From NCBI GenBank assembly GCA_020073005.1, contig JAIQFX010000034.1, positions 1 to 63,615 of the forward strand: 63,615 bases of DNA, given 5' to 3'. The notes beneath the pieces are model-generated. The model did no database searches. It saw only the letters and a program-made list of their open reading frames with translations, and had not been told where the DNA came from. This DNA is from Terriglobia bacterium. Its GTDB lineage: Bacteria > Acidobacteriota > Vicinamibacteria > Vicinamibacterales > CAVVIG01. Below, piece by piece: positions 1-9,052 of this stretch. Each line of letters starts with the position of its first letter. Positions within the stretch are counted from its first letter, which is position 1. A program made the translations under genes and the position numbers.

Positions 1-2024
1 ACTTCTCCAGCATCCAGTTCATCTATTCGGCCGGCGCGTGGGATTCGGCGAGCCAGCGCCTCGCGATCGCCACGGTCACGGGCGGGCATCCCGCGCTGGC
101 GATCTTCACGGTCGCGTCCGGACGCCAGGACCGCGAGATACCGCTCCGCGGCATCGACGAGATCTTCAATCCGACGTGGGCGCCGGACGGACACGCGATC
201 TGCTTCACGGGTATGACGAGAGGCTTGACCGATCTCTACGTGTACGACCTGACGACATCGGCGCTGCGACGTGTGACCGACGATCCGTTCGCGGATGTCC
301 AGCCCGCGTGGTCGCCGGACGGACGGCGCATCGCCTTTGCCACGGATCGATTCACGACGACGCTGGGCACGCTCGCCATCGGACCCTATCGCCTCGCGCT
401 CATCGATCCCGCGACGGGCGCAGTCGAGCCCGCGCCCGTGTCGACTGACGGCGCGACCAGCAACCCGCAGTGGTCGCCCGACGGCAGCGCGCTGTATTTC
501 ATTTCCACGCGCAACGGCATCCCGAATCTGTATCGCGTCACGCTGGCGACGGCTGAGTTGGCGCAGCTCACCAACGTCGCCACCGGGCTGAGCGGCATCA
601 CCGGCACGAGCCCGACGATGTCGATCGCGGCACAGCGCGGCGTCGCCGCCTTCAGCGTCTACGAGAGCGGGAAGTACGACATCTACACGATGGACGTCGC
701 AGGCCGGGGCGTGGCCCTTGCGCCCGCGACGATGACGCCCGCGGCCGCGCTGCCGCCGATCGAACGGAAGTCGAACGAAGTCGCGACCGCGCTGGCCGAC
801 GCCACCTCGGGGCTCCCGCCGGCCGCGCCGTTCGAGGCGAAACCGTACTCGCCGGCGCTGTCGCTCGAGGGCTTCGGGCAGCCGTTCGTCGCGATGGGCG
901 TCGATCGGTTCGGGGCCTCGTTCGGCGGCGGCGTCTCGTTGTACTTCGCCGACATGCTCCACAACCACCAGCTCGCGACCGCGGTGCAGTTCAACTCGGG
1001 CCTCGGCGGAAGTTTCAGCATGAAGGACACCGCCGCGCAGGTCGGCTATCTCAATCAGGTCCACCGGCTGAACTGGGGCGTCATCGCGGGCCAGATGCCG
1101 TACCTCACTGGCGGCTTCCAATCGGGCGTCGGCGTCACGTCCGGGGGCGAGCCGATCGAGGTCGACCAAACGATTCTCTACCGCCAGACCGAACGCAGCG
1201 CCGCCGGCATCGTCGCGTACCCGTTGGACAGAGCGCGGCGCGTCGAGGTGACGGGCGGCATGACACAGGTGTCCTTCGATCAAATCGTGCGGACCACGGC
1301 GTACTCGCTGCAGACGGGACAGATCCTCGTGAATACGACGGACGAGACCTCGCTGGCGCAAACGCTGACGATGGCCACCTCGTCGGCGGCGTTCGTGTCG
1401 GACACGTCCAACTACGGTGCAACGAGTCCCGTGCGGGGCGAGCGCTACCGCGTGGAAGCCGCGCCGACCTTCGGCACGATCAACTTCACGAGCGTGCTCG
1501 GCGACTACCGCCGCTACGTGATGCCGGTGCCGTTCTACACGATCGCCGCGCGCGTCATGCACTTCGGGCGCTACGGCAGCGGCGCCGAGGACGCGCGGCT
1601 GTATCCGCTGTATCTCGGCTATCCGACGCTCGTCCGCGGGTACGACGTGAACTCGTTCGACATCTCCGAGTGCGTCCCGACCGCGGCGAGCCAGTGCCCC
1701 GCCTTCGATCGCCTGCTCGGCAGCCGGCTGCTGGTCGGCAACCTCGAGCTCCGCTTTCCGCTGCTGCGGCCGTTCGGCGTCTCGCGGCGGATGTACGGGC
1801 CGCTGCCGGTCGAAGTGGCGCTGTTCACCGACGGCGGCGTCGCGTGGAACAGCGGCGAGCGGCCGTCGCTCCTGGGCGGCGCGCGCGACGGCGTCGCGTC
1901 GGCGGGCATCGGATTCCGCGTGGGCTTCGGCGGGTACGCGGTCGGCGAGTTCGATTTCTCCCGGCCGTTCCAGCGGCCGGGACAGGGCTGGGTGTTTCAG
2001 TTCAACCTGACGCCGGGATTCTGA
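1..2024 (+). CDS. TolB-like PD40 / Omp85-type outer-membrane protein, 5' end missing
   Basis: The reading frame is open from base 3, so the start lies outside the window; 673 residues are visible. The N-terminal part holds at least three PD40-type beta-propeller repeats, each with a W-x-PDG core (NPTWAPDG, PAWSPDG, PQWSPDG). The C-terminal ~380 residues read as an outer-membrane beta-barrel of the BamA/TamA surface-antigen type, rich in alternating strands, with LGYPTLVRGYD resembling the Omp85 VRGY/F region and a terminal phenylalanine as in barrels inserted by BAM. Such propeller-barrel fusions are common in Acidobacteriota. The substrate is unknown. The fold call is fairly safe; a role in export or surface binding is inference. 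Confidence 0.75.
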   Translation, partial: FSSIQFIYSAGAWDSASQRLAIATVTGGHPALAIFTVASGRQDREIPLRGIDEIFNPTWAPDGHAICFTGMTRGLTDLYVYDLTTSALRRVTDDPFADVQPAWSPDGRRIAFATDRFTTTLGTLAIGPYRLALIDPATGAVEPAPVSTDGATSNPQWSPDGSALYFISTRNGIPNLYRVTLATAELAQLTNVATGLSGITGTSPTMSIAAQRGVAAFSVYESGKYDIYTMDVAGRGVALAPATMTPAAALPPIERKSNEVATALADATSGLPPAAPFEAKPYSPALSLEGFGQPFVAMGVDRFGASFGGGVSLYFADMLHNHQLATAVQFNSGLGGSFSMKDTAAQVGYLNQVHRLNWGVIAGQMPYLTGGFQSGVGVTSGGEPIEVDQTILYRQTERSAAGIVAYPLDRARRVEVTGGMTQVSFDQIVRTTAYSLQTGQILVNTTDETSLAQTLTMATSSAAFVSDTSNYGATSPVRGERYRVEAAPTFGTINFTSVLGDYRRYVMPVPFYTIAARVMHFGRYGSGAEDARLYPLYLGYPTLVRGYDVNSFDISECVPTAASQCPAFDRLLGSRLLVGNLELRFPLLRPFGVSRRMYGPLPVEVALFTDGGVAWNSGERPSLLGGARDGVASAGIGFRVGFGGYAVGEFDFSRPFQRPGQGWVFQFNLTPGF

Positions 2025-2034
2025 GGAGGATGTG

Positions 2035-2247
2035 ATGTCTGTCGACGCGCCGCTCGGCCGGATCGAGCAATCTCTCATCGAAGAGTTCCTGCGATCGCGC
2101 GGACACGATCAACACACCGTGAAGGCGCTGCCGGAGGCCGAACGCCACGCCCTCCTCGCGGAAGCGTCGGTGTACGCGTCGTCGAAGCTGACCGAGGTGG
2201 AGTCGCGGTCGCACTACCTGGACGAGCTCCGCGAGCACGGTACGTAG
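2035..2247 (+). CDS. Small conserved-looking hypothetical protein, 70 aa
   Basis: Family not recognised. The strong Shine-Dalgarno AGGAGGA at 2024-2030 begins in the stop codon of the preceding gene and favours the ATG at 2035; a GTG at 2032 is the alternative. The product is charged and predicted mostly helical, without Cys or membrane segments. It lies 10 bases after the outer-membrane protein and before a two-gene unit on the same strand, so it is probably cotranscribed. The good ribosome site and coding-like composition support a real gene. Confidence 0.6.
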   Translation: MSVDAPLGRIEQSLIEEFLRSRGHDQHTVKALPEAERHALLAEASVYASSKLTEVESRSHYLDELREHGT

Positions 2248-2366
2248 CGGCACCCGCCACCGGGATCCCGTCACGCGCGGGATTCGGAGCGGATTTGTCC
2301 GGCAACGGCGCGTCTCCGCCATGGCACCGGGGGTGCAGGTCTGAATGGTGTGAAGTGCGAGGGGCC

Positions 2367-2921
2367 ATGACCACCCACGTGGACCGGATGGTTCGGGCGA
2401 TCCGCGACGTCGAGAGCGAGCTGGCGCAGCAGGTCGATGCGCAGCGCCTCGTCGCGTTCCTCCGCCAGGCGCGTCCGATCCACTTCCTTCTCATCCCGGT
2501 CATCTACTCGCTCCTCGTGCCGCTCGTGCTGCTGGACGCGTGGATGACCCTCTATCAGTGGTGCTGCTTCCCCGCATACGGGATCCCGCGGCTGCGGCGC
2601 GGCGCGTACTTCGTCATGGATCGCCACAAGCTGGCGTACTTGAACGCCATCGAGAAAGTGCACTGCACGTACTGCAGCTACGCGACCGGGCTCGTCACCT
2701 ACGCGCGCGACATCGCCGCGCAGACGGAGCAGTACTGGTGCCCGATCAAACACGGGCGCGCCATTCCCCCGCCCCACGCGCTCTACCACGCGTTCGTCGA
2801 CTACGGCGACGCGATTGGCTATCATCGCGATCTGCCCGCGCTGCGACAGGCGCTGCGCGACGCGCGGCCCGGACGGCACGGGCGCGAGATGGCGTTGCGC
2901 GAGAATCGGAAGGCTGTATGA
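2367..2921 (+). CDS. Membrane-associated hypothetical protein with a Cys-rich segment, 184 aa
   Basis: I place the start at the ATG at 2367 (MTTHVDRMV), preceded by GAGGGG; the frame stays open upstream to 2295 but without a ribosome site. After about 35 helical residues comes one long hydrophobic stretch (roughly residues 35-65, IPVIYSLLVPLVLL) that could be one or two membrane passes, then a segment with CTYCSY and a later YWCPIKH, a possible metal or heme/Fe-S ligand set. The stop overlaps the start of the DHOD-like gene (ATGA, 2918-2921), so the two are translationally coupled and probably work together, perhaps as a membrane or electron-transfer partner (inference). Family not named with confidence. 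Confidence 0.65.
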   Translation: MTTHVDRMVRAIRDVESELAQQVDAQRLVAFLRQARPIHFLLIPVIYSLLVPLVLLDAWMTLYQWCCFPAYGIPRLRRGAYFVMDRHKLAYLNAIEKVHCTYCSYATGLVTYARDIAAQTEQYWCPIKHGRAIPPPHALYHAFVDYGDAIGYHRDLPALRQALRDARPGRHGREMALRENRKAV

Positions 2922-3916
2922 ATCTCTCGACGAAGTATCTGGGGCTGACGCTCGCGCACCCGTTCATGATGGGCGCGTCGCCGCTGGCCGATCATCTCGA
3001 CACGGTGAAGCGGCTCGAGGACGGCGGCGCGTCCGCCATCGTGCTTCGTTCCCTGTTCGAGGAGCAGATCACGATGGCCGAGTCCGGCCGGATTCACCAC
3101 ATGGATCCGCTCGACGCGCAGTTCGCCGGCACGCTGGCCGGATTTCCGATGCCCGACCGGTTCCCGCTCAGCCCCGACGACTACCTCGAGCATCTGCGGC
3201 GCGCGAAAGCGGCCGTGCGGATCCCGGTGATCGCGTCGCTCAACGGCACGAACAGCGAATCGTGGCTGAGGTTCGCGCTGCGCATCCAGGAGGCCGGGGC
3301 CGACGCGCTCGAGCTGAACATGTACGAAGTCGCGACGAACCCGGACGAGTCGTCGGCGGCCATCGAGTTCCAGATTCGCAACGTCGTGGTCGAGCTGAAG
3401 CAGAGCCTGAAGATCCCGATCGCCGTGAAGCTGGGGCCGTTCTTCACCGCCTTCGGTCACCTGGCGTCCCAGCTCGACCAGGCGCACACGGACGGCCTCG
3501 TGCTCTTCAACCGTTTCTATCAGCCGGACATCGACATCCGTGAGATGAAGGCCACGCCGCACCTCGAGCTCTCGACGAGCGCGGAACTGCTGCTGCGGCT
3601 GCGCTGGATGGCGCTCCTGCATTCGCGTGTGCGCTGCTCGCTGGCGCTCACCGGCGGCGTGAGCACGCCGACCGACGGCATCAAGGCGCTGCTCGCGGGC
3701 GCGCACGCCGTCCAGATCGTCTCCGCGATCATGCGGCACGGACCGCCCTACTTCACGGCGATGCGCGAGGGGCTGACGCGCTGGATGGAGGCGCAGGAGC
3801 TCACGTCCGTCGACGCGTTCCGCGGGCGCGTGAACGGCCAGCCCGGCGATACCGAGATCGCCGAGCGCGCCAACTACATCCGCACGCTGCAGAGCTGGGC
3901 GCCGCACGCGCGCTGA
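2918..3916 (+). CDS. Dihydroorotate dehydrogenase-like FMN protein, 332 aa
   Basis: A TIM-barrel flavoprotein of the class 1/2 DHOD family: N-terminal STKYLGLTLAHPFMMGASPL, a VIASLNG strand, ELNMYEV, IAVKLGPFF with the flavin-contacting Lys, and a C-terminal GGV...VQIVSAI phosphate-binding region. These DHOD-like proteins are annotated widely beside universal-stress and redox genes and often are not the pyrimidine-pathway enzyme; no other pyr gene is nearby, so a different substrate is likely. The ATG overlaps the stop of the upstream gene by four bases and has GGAAGG in front of it. Family call strong, substrate unknown. Confidence 0.85.
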   Translation: MNLSTKYLGLTLAHPFMMGASPLADHLDTVKRLEDGGASAIVLRSLFEEQITMAESGRIHHMDPLDAQFAGTLAGFPMPDRFPLSPDDYLEHLRRAKAAVRIPVIASLNGTNSESWLRFALRIQEAGADALELNMYEVATNPDESSAAIEFQIRNVVVELKQSLKIPIAVKLGPFFTAFGHLASQLDQAHTDGLVLFNRFYQPDIDIREMKATPHLELSTSAELLLRLRWMALLHSRVRCSLALTGGVSTPTDGIKALLAGAHAVQIVSAIMRHGPPYFTAMREGLTRWMEAQELTSVDAFRGRVNGQPGDTEIAERANYIRTLQSWAPHAR

Positions 3917-3936
3917 CCGATCGCCGCCGTGTTTTT

Positions 3937-3960
3937 CTCGGTGTCTCCGAGTCTCCGTGG
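3937..3960 (+). repeat. Low-complexity 8-bp tandem units upstream of gabT
   Basis: Three imperfect 8-bp units, CTCGGTGT, CTCCGAGT and CTCCGTGG, followed by TTTATTC, fill the 71-base gap before gabT. The motif resembles TCTCCGTGTCTCCGTGG-like intergenic repeats that I have often seen in environmental bacterial genomes; that recollection is unverified. Confidence 0.6.
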
Positions 3961-3987
3961 TTTATTCTTTGTTCCGGAGACCATCTC

Positions 3988-5268
3988 ATGCCCGTTGCGC
4001 GACAAGACACGTACGCCTCGGTATCCGCGCGCGAGCGCTGGATACCGCGCGGCCTGGCGAACACGCATCCGATCTTCATCACGCGCGCGGAAGGATCGCG
4101 CGTCTGGGACGCCGACGGCAAGGAGTACCTCGACTTCTGCGCCGGCATCGGCGTCCTGAACGTCGGCCATTGCCATCCGCGCGTCGTGCAGGCCGTGCGC
4201 GATCAGGCCGCGCGGCTGACGCACACCTGTTTCCAGGTGCTGATGTACGACGAGTACGTCGAGCTCGCCGCGCGGCTCTCCGCGCTCGTCGGGCCGGCGC
4301 GCAAGACGGTGCTGTTTACGACCGGCGCCGAGGCGACCGAGAACGCCGTGAAGATCGCGCGCGCGCACACGCGGCGCCCCGGCGTGATCGCGTTCAGCGG
4401 CGCGTTTCACGGCCGCACGCAGCTGGCCCTGACGATGACGGCGTCGAATCCCGCGTACCGGCAGAATTTCGGTCCGTTGTCGGCCGAGGTGTATCACGCG
4501 CCCTTTCCGGACGAGTACCGCGGCTGGACCACTGACCGCGCGTTCAGCGCGCTCGACGAGCTGCTCGCGACCGAAGTCACGCCCGATCAGGTCGCCGCCG
4601 TCATCATCGAGCCGCAACTCGGCGAGGGCGGCTTCATCCCCGCGCCGGCGGCCTTCCTGCAGCGGCTGCGCGATCTCACCCGCCGCCACGGCATCGTCTT
4701 GATCCTCGACGAAGTGCAAAGCGGCTTCGGCCGCACCGGACGGATGTTCGGCTACGAGCACGCCGGCATCGAGCCGGATGTCGTCACGATGGCGAAGAGC
4801 CTGGCGGGCGGACTCCCGCTGTCGGCGGTCGTCGGTAAGGCGGAGATCATGGACGCGCCGCTCGCCGGCGGGCTCGGCGGCACGTACGGCGGGAATCCGC
4901 TCGCCTGCGCGGCCGCGCTCGCGGTGCTCGACGTGTTCGACGCGGACGATCTCGTCGCGCGCGGCGCGCGTCTCGGCGCGCAGCTCCGCGACGGTCTCGT
5001 CACGCTTCAGGCGCGCGTGCCGGCCATCGGCGACGTCCGCGGGCTCGGCGCGATGCTTGCGATCGAGCTCGTCCGGGATCGGGCCACGAAGGAACCCGAT
5101 GCCGAGCGGGCGCAGCAGGTGATCGATCGCGCGCGCGAGCGCGGACTCCTGCTCCTGAAATGCGGCCCGCACAAGAACGTCGTGCGGTTCCTGCCGCCCC
5201 TCACGACGGCGCCGGACGACATCGCGCGAGGCCTCGGAATCCTCGACACGGTCTTTCAGGCGAGCTGA
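3988..5268 (+). CDS. gabT: 4-aminobutyrate aminotransferase (class III, PLP)
   Basis: A full-length class III aminotransferase (426 aa). It converts 4-aminobutyrate plus 2-oxoglutarate to succinate semialdehyde plus glutamate, or acts on a related omega-amino donor. Seen: TTGAEATENAVKIAR, FHGRT, the ILDEVQSGFGRTG strand with the cofactor-binding Asp, and the Schiff-base lysine K270 in TMAKSLAGG, close to the usual GabT position. The start follows CCGGAGACCATCTC, a weak ribosome site. No gabD-type dehydrogenase is adjacent. The stop codon lies inside the first unit of a downstream low-complexity repeat. GabT is the best call; acetylornithine or other omega-aminotransferases are the alternatives. 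Confidence 0.88.
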   Translation: MPVARQDTYASVSARERWIPRGLANTHPIFITRAEGSRVWDADGKEYLDFCAGIGVLNVGHCHPRVVQAVRDQAARLTHTCFQVLMYDEYVELAARLSALVGPARKTVLFTTGAEATENAVKIARAHTRRPGVIAFSGAFHGRTQLALTMTASNPAYRQNFGPLSAEVYHAPFPDEYRGWTTDRAFSALDELLATEVTPDQVAAVIIEPQLGEGGFIPAPAAFLQRLRDLTRRHGIVLILDEVQSGFGRTGRMFGYEHAGIEPDVVTMAKSLAGGLPLSAVVGKAEIMDAPLAGGLGGTYGGNPLACAAALAVLDVFDADDLVARGARLGAQLRDGLVTLQARVPAIGDVRGLGAMLAIELVRDRATKEPDAERAQQVIDRARERGLLLLKCGPHKNVVRFLPPLTTAPDDIARGLGILDTVFQAS

Positions 5269-5297
5269 CCGCTGATAGCTGAGAGCTGACAGCTATC
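5263..5297 (+). repeat. 7-bp AGCTGAN tandem repeat overlapping the gabT stop
   Basis: Units AGCTGACC, GCTGAT, AGCTGAG, AGCTGAC and AGCTATC follow one another, starting inside the last sense codon of gabT, whose TGA stop is part of the first unit. The array fills the gap to the converging P-type ATPase gene. It differs from the repeat on the other side of gabT. Confidence 0.65.
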
Positions 5298-5302
5298 GTC
5301 GA

Positions 5303-7765
5303 TCAGCTCTTCCACACACTGCGCTTCACGAGCTCGACGAAGCTCAGATACACCAGCGTCGCGGGAATCAGGAACGCGAAGTACGTCGGCGGCGGCAGCG
5401 TGAAGCCGAGCAGCGGCGCCAGCGGTGTCGCGGGCAGCACCAGACCGACCGCGACGATCGCGAGCGTCGTCACCGTCAGCGCACGGCTCGGCCGGCTCGC
5501 GAGCGGACTCCCCATCGTTCTGATCACGAACAACACGAGCGTCTGCGTGGCGAGGGATTCCACGAACCACCCGGTGTGGAACAGCGCCTCGGTGGCGTGG
5601 AACACGCGCAGCAGGACGTAGAACGTGAGGAAGTCGAAGAGCGAGCTCACGGGCCCGATGTAGAGCATGAAATCCCTGATGAGGCGCATGTCCCAGCGTT
5701 GCGGCTTCCCGACGTACGTGCGATCAACGTGGTCGGTGGGAATCGTGACCTGCGCGATGTCGTACAGGAAGTTGTTCAGCAGAATCTGCGTCGGCAGCAT
5801 CGGCAGAAACGGCAGGAACACCGACGCCACGGCCATGCTGAACATGTTGCCGAAGTTCGAGCTCGTCCCCATCAGCAGGTACTTCATCATGTTGCCCGAC
5901 GCGCGCCGCCCTTCCATGATGCCCCGGTGCAGGACGCCCAGGCCCGGCCGGCCGAGAATGATGTCCGCCGCGTCACGCGCGACGTCGGTCGCGGTCATGA
6001 CCGAGATCCCGATGTCGGCCGCGTGCAGGGACGGCGCGTCGTTGATGCCGTCGCCCATGAATCCGACGACGTGGCCGCGGCGCTTGAGGGCGAGGATGAT
6101 CCGGTTCTTCTGCGCCGGCGAGACGCGCGTGAAGACGATCGCCTGTTCCGCGACGTGGCCGAGCGCCGCATCGTCGAGCCGCTCGATGTCGTCGCCGCTC
6201 ACGACGCGATCGTCCGGCAATCCCACGGCCTTGCACATGTGCTTCGCGACGCGCTCGTTGTCGCCGGTGAGAATCTTGACCGCGACGCCGTCCCGCCCGA
6301 GGGCGGCGACGGCCTCCGCCGCGTCCGGCAGCACCGGATCGGCGAACGCCAGGAACCCGGCGAGCACGAGATCGACCTCGTCGTCGCGCGCGTACGCCGG
6401 GCGGCGGTCGACGTCGCGGTACGCGACCGCCAGCACGCGCAGACCATCGCCGCCGAAGCGATCGCAGATCGCCAGACACGCCTGCCGCGCCGCCGCGTCG
6501 AGCGGACGACGCGCGCCGTTCACGTCGGCCGCCACCGCGAGCTCCACGACCGATTCCGGCGCGCCCTTCGTAATCAGCAACCGGCGGCCGTCGGGCGCGT
6601 CGACGACGACCGACAGGCGCCGGCGCTGGAAGTCGAACGGCATCTCGTCGATCTTCGTGTAGCCGCTGATGTCGACGCCGCCGCGCTGCAGAATCGCCGT
6701 CTCGAGCGGGCTGCGGATCCCCGTCTCGAGCGTGCTGTTCACGAGCGCCAGCAGCAGCGGGCGATCCGACGCGGCGCCCGCGGGATCGACGACCTGCTCG
6801 AGATGCATCTCGCCCTTGGTGAGCGTGCCGGTCTTGTCGCTGCAGAAGATGTCGATGCTGCCGAAGTTCTGAATCGACGGCAGGTGCTTGACGATCACGC
6901 CGTCGCGCGCCATGCGGATCGCGCCGGCCGTCAGCGTCACCGACGCGATCATCGGCAGGAATTCCGGCGTCAGCCCGACGCCGAGCGCCACGGCGAAGAG
7001 CAGCGACTCGAACGGATCGCGCTTCAGCGCGATCGCGACCACGAGAATGAACAGCACGAGGACGATCGTCGTGCGCAGGATCAGCAGGCTGAAGCGCCGC
7101 AGCCCGTGCTCGAACTCCGAGTCGGGCGTGCGCGTGCCCAGCCGGCGCGCGATGTCGCCGAAGAGCGTGCGCGGACCGGTCGCTTCGGCGATCGCGGTCG
7201 CGATGCCGCTCACGACCGACGTGCCGAGAAACACGCGCGCCGCATCGTCCGGGGCGGGCTCGCCGTCGCGCGGCGTGGCCGTCGCGTGTTTGTCGACCGG
7301 CAGCGACTCCCCCGTCAGCATCGACTGCTGCACCGAGAGATCGCGCGACTCGATCAGGCGCGCGTCGGCCGGCACGAGATCGCCGGCCGTCAACTCGATC
7401 AGGTCGCCGGGGACGACCAGGCGGATCGGCACTTCCCGCCACGCGCCGTCGCGCTTCAGGGTCGCCGTCGGCGTGACGGACGCGCGCAGGCGGTCGGCGG
7501 CCCGCTGCGACCGGTACGTCTGCCAGAAGTTGATCGACGTGCCGACGAGCACGATCGTCACGATGATGACGGCGTCCGTGCGCTGGCGCAGCGCGACCGA
7601 GATCGCGCTCGCGACGAGGAGGATGAGGACGAGCGGATTCGCGAACAGGCGCAGCAGCTGGACGACGAGCGAAAGGCGCCGGACCGGCGCCGGCTCGTTC
7701 GGTCCGTACTGCGCCAGGAGGCGGGCGGCCTCGGCGCTGGTCAGTCCTGCCGGGGCGTCAGGCAC
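5303..7765 (-). CDS. mgtA: P-type ATPase, Mg2+-importing (MgtA-like)
   Basis: About 820 residues if started at the GTG at 7765, which has GGGGA six bases upstream; the frame continues further but there it only shadows the upstream gene. Order: cation-ATPase N-domain (LTSAEAARLLAQYGPNE), first membrane pair, actuator domain with LTGES, phosphorylation motif DKTGTLT with D310, nucleotide domain (KGAPE), GDGIND hinge (MGDGINDAPSL), and C-terminal membrane helices. The region IDEMPFDFQRRRLSVVVD matches MgtA/MgtB-type pumps. It would import Mg2+ at ATP cost. It overlaps the AI-2E transporter gene by 25 bases (coupled), and a MgtC-like gene diverges beyond it, supporting a magnesium context. Confidence 0.85.
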   Translation of the reverse strand: MPDAPAGLTSAEAARLLAQYGPNEPAPVRRLSLVVQLLRLFANPLVLILLVASAISVALRQRTDAVIIVTIVLVGTSINFWQTYRSQRAADRLRASVTPTATLKRDGAWREVPIRLVVPGDLIELTAGDLVPADARLIESRDLSVQQSMLTGESLPVDKHATATPRDGEPAPDDAARVFLGTSVVSGIATAIAEATGPRTLFGDIARRLGTRTPDSEFEHGLRRFSLLILRTTIVLVLFILVVAIALKRDPFESLLFAVALGVGLTPEFLPMIASVTLTAGAIRMARDGVIVKHLPSIQNFGSIDIFCSDKTGTLTKGEMHLEQVVDPAGAASDRPLLLALVNSTLETGIRSPLETAILQRGGVDISGYTKIDEMPFDFQRRRLSVVVDAPDGRRLLITKGAPESVVELAVAADVNGARRPLDAAARQACLAICDRFGGDGLRVLAVAYRDVDRRPAYARDDEVDLVLAGFLAFADPVLPDAAEAVAALGRDGVAVKILTGDNERVAKHMCKAVGLPDDRVVSGDDIERLDDAALGHVAEQAIVFTRVSPAQKNRIILALKRRGHVVGFMGDGINDAPSLHAADIGISVMTATDVARDAADIILGRPGLGVLHRGIMEGRRASGNMMKYLLMGTSSNFGNMFSMAVASVFLPFLPMLPTQILLNNFLYDIAQVTIPTDHVDRTYVGKPQRWDMRLIRDFMLYIGPVSSLFDFLTFYVLLRVFHATEALFHTGWFVESLATQTLVLFVIRTMGSPLASRPSRALTVTTLAIVAVGLVLPATPLAPLLGFTLPPPTYFAFLIPATLVYLSFVELVKRSVWKS

Positions 7766-8826
7766 GCAGAATCCCCGGCGGGCGCCGTGTCCCCGGATGG
7801 CGCGGCGTCGGCCGTCAGGAACGCGAGGGCGGCGGCGATCACCAGCGGCCCGAGGACGAGGCCGAGCGCGCCGAACACCGCCACGCCGCCCAGAAGGCTG
7901 ATGAAGACGAGGAGACCGTTCATGCTGGTGCGTTCGCTGACGAGCATGGGCCGCAGGACGTTGTCCACCGCGCTCACTATACCAACGCCGAGGCCCGCGA
8001 CGATCAGCGCGCGCCCGATGGACCCGCTGAGCGCGAGCAGGATGGCCGCCGGTCCCCAGATGAGCCATGCGCCCAGCGGCAGCAGACAAATGAAACCGAT
8101 GACGACGCCCCAGAAGACCGGCGCGGCGATCCCCACGGCCGCGAAGATCAAGCCGCCCAGCAGGCCCTGGAGTCCCGCGATGAGCCCTGACGCCGCCACG
8201 CTGATGGACACCATCTCGCGCGTGCGCGCGATCAGATGCTCGCGCATCACCGGGTCGACCGGCAGCAGGCGGCGGATGACGCGCATGATCGCGTGCGAGT
8301 CGCGCAGCAGGAAGAACGTCGCGAAGAGCGCGAGCACGAGATCGATGACGAAGCTCGCCGTGTTCCTGAGCGCCGCGCCCGACTGTTCCGCCAGGAACAT
8401 CGCGGCGCGCTTCGCCGCGTCGCTGGCCAGGGCCGCCGCGTCCGCGCGCTGATTTCCGGGCACGCGATCCGCGATCGCCTTCCACGCGCGCTCGACGGCC
8501 GTGAAGCGGCCGCTGGCGAATCCCTGCTGCACGGCGCCGGCCGCGTCGAGCGCCTCGCGCACGAAGGCGGTCATCACGAGCAGCAGCGGCACAATCACGA
8601 TGACGGTCACGGCGACCGTGCTGAGCGCGGCCGCCCGCGACGCGCCCCAGCGGCGTTCGAACCGCGCGTGCACCGGATGGAAGATGATCGCGATGACGGC
8701 CGCCCACCCGAGCGGTTTCCAGAACGGCTCGATGATCAGACACACCAGCACGGTCAGAACGGCGGGGCCGATCCAGGAAAGCGCAACGGCGACGTGGTCG
8801 GAGCGCCAGGAGCCGTTCATCGCCAT
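7741..8826 (-). CDS. AI-2E family (PerM-type) membrane transporter
   Basis: About 361 residues from the ATG at 8826; a second ATG at 8820 and an in-frame extension to 8964 are possible. Typical AI-2E/UPF0118 architecture: two N-terminal membrane helices (AVLTVLVCLIIEPFWKPLGWAAVIAIIF), a long polar loop, then a cluster of membrane helices with FWGVVIGFICLLPLGAWLIWGPAAI and a C-terminal GGVAVFGALGLVLGPLVIA. Family members are proposed exporters of signals or small solutes, and some exchange Na+ and H+. The last codons overlap the start of the Mg2+-ATPase gene, so both come from one transcript. The substrate cannot be read from sequence. Confidence 0.85.
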   Translation of the reverse strand: MAMNGSWRSDHVAVALSWIGPAVLTVLVCLIIEPFWKPLGWAAVIAIIFHPVHARFERRWGASRAAALSTVAVTVIVIVPLLLVMTAFVREALDAAGAVQQGFASGRFTAVERAWKAIADRVPGNQRADAAALASDAAKRAAMFLAEQSGAALRNTASFVIDLVLALFATFFLLRDSHAIMRVIRRLLPVDPVMREHLIARTREMVSISVAASGLIAGLQGLLGGLIFAAVGIAAPVFWGVVIGFICLLPLGAWLIWGPAAILLALSGSIGRALIVAGLGVGIVSAVDNVLRPMLVSERTSMNGLLVFISLLGGVAVFGALGLVLGPLVIAAALAFLTADAAPSGDTAPAGDSACLTPRQD

Positions 8827-9040
8827 CCACAACAGGCGCAAGGCCGGGGCCACGTCGCGACGGAGGGAGACGCGAGCGGCAACGGTCGCGGGCGCAATGT
8901 CTTGCGGCAGGCGCCCGACGGATCGGCCGATGTCGACCCGCGACACATGCCGGATATCCGGCACGCGCGCGCATATCGCGGGGCGGACACGCGGTCACGC
9001 GCGGCGCGTGACTTGCTCCTGGATTTCGCATGCCCAGGGC

Positions 9041-9046
9041 TACACT
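9041..9046 (+). promoter_or_regulatory. -10 hexamer TACACT for a leaderless transcript
   Basis: TACACT ends six bases before the ATG of the 9-codon upstream ORF at 9053, the distance expected when transcription begins at the start codon. No good -35 at 16-18 bases; TTGCTC at 9013-9018 is too far. Confidence 0.4.
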
Positions 9047-9052
9047 CGCGGC

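Noticed and set aside
5576-8452. Very long plus-strand open frame opposite the P-type ATPase and AI-2E genes
   Set aside because: High GC makes long antisense frames common; the product is Arg/Asp/Val-rich low complexity without domains or ribosome site.
7766-9031. Upstream extension of the Mg2+-ATPase reading frame
   Set aside because: It shadows the AI-2E gene in another frame, is Arg-rich without structure, and the GTG at 7765 with GGGGA fits the family start.
8827-9052. Mg2+ riboswitch (M-box or mgtA type)
   Set aside because: No recognisable conserved elements of either class in the divergent gap.
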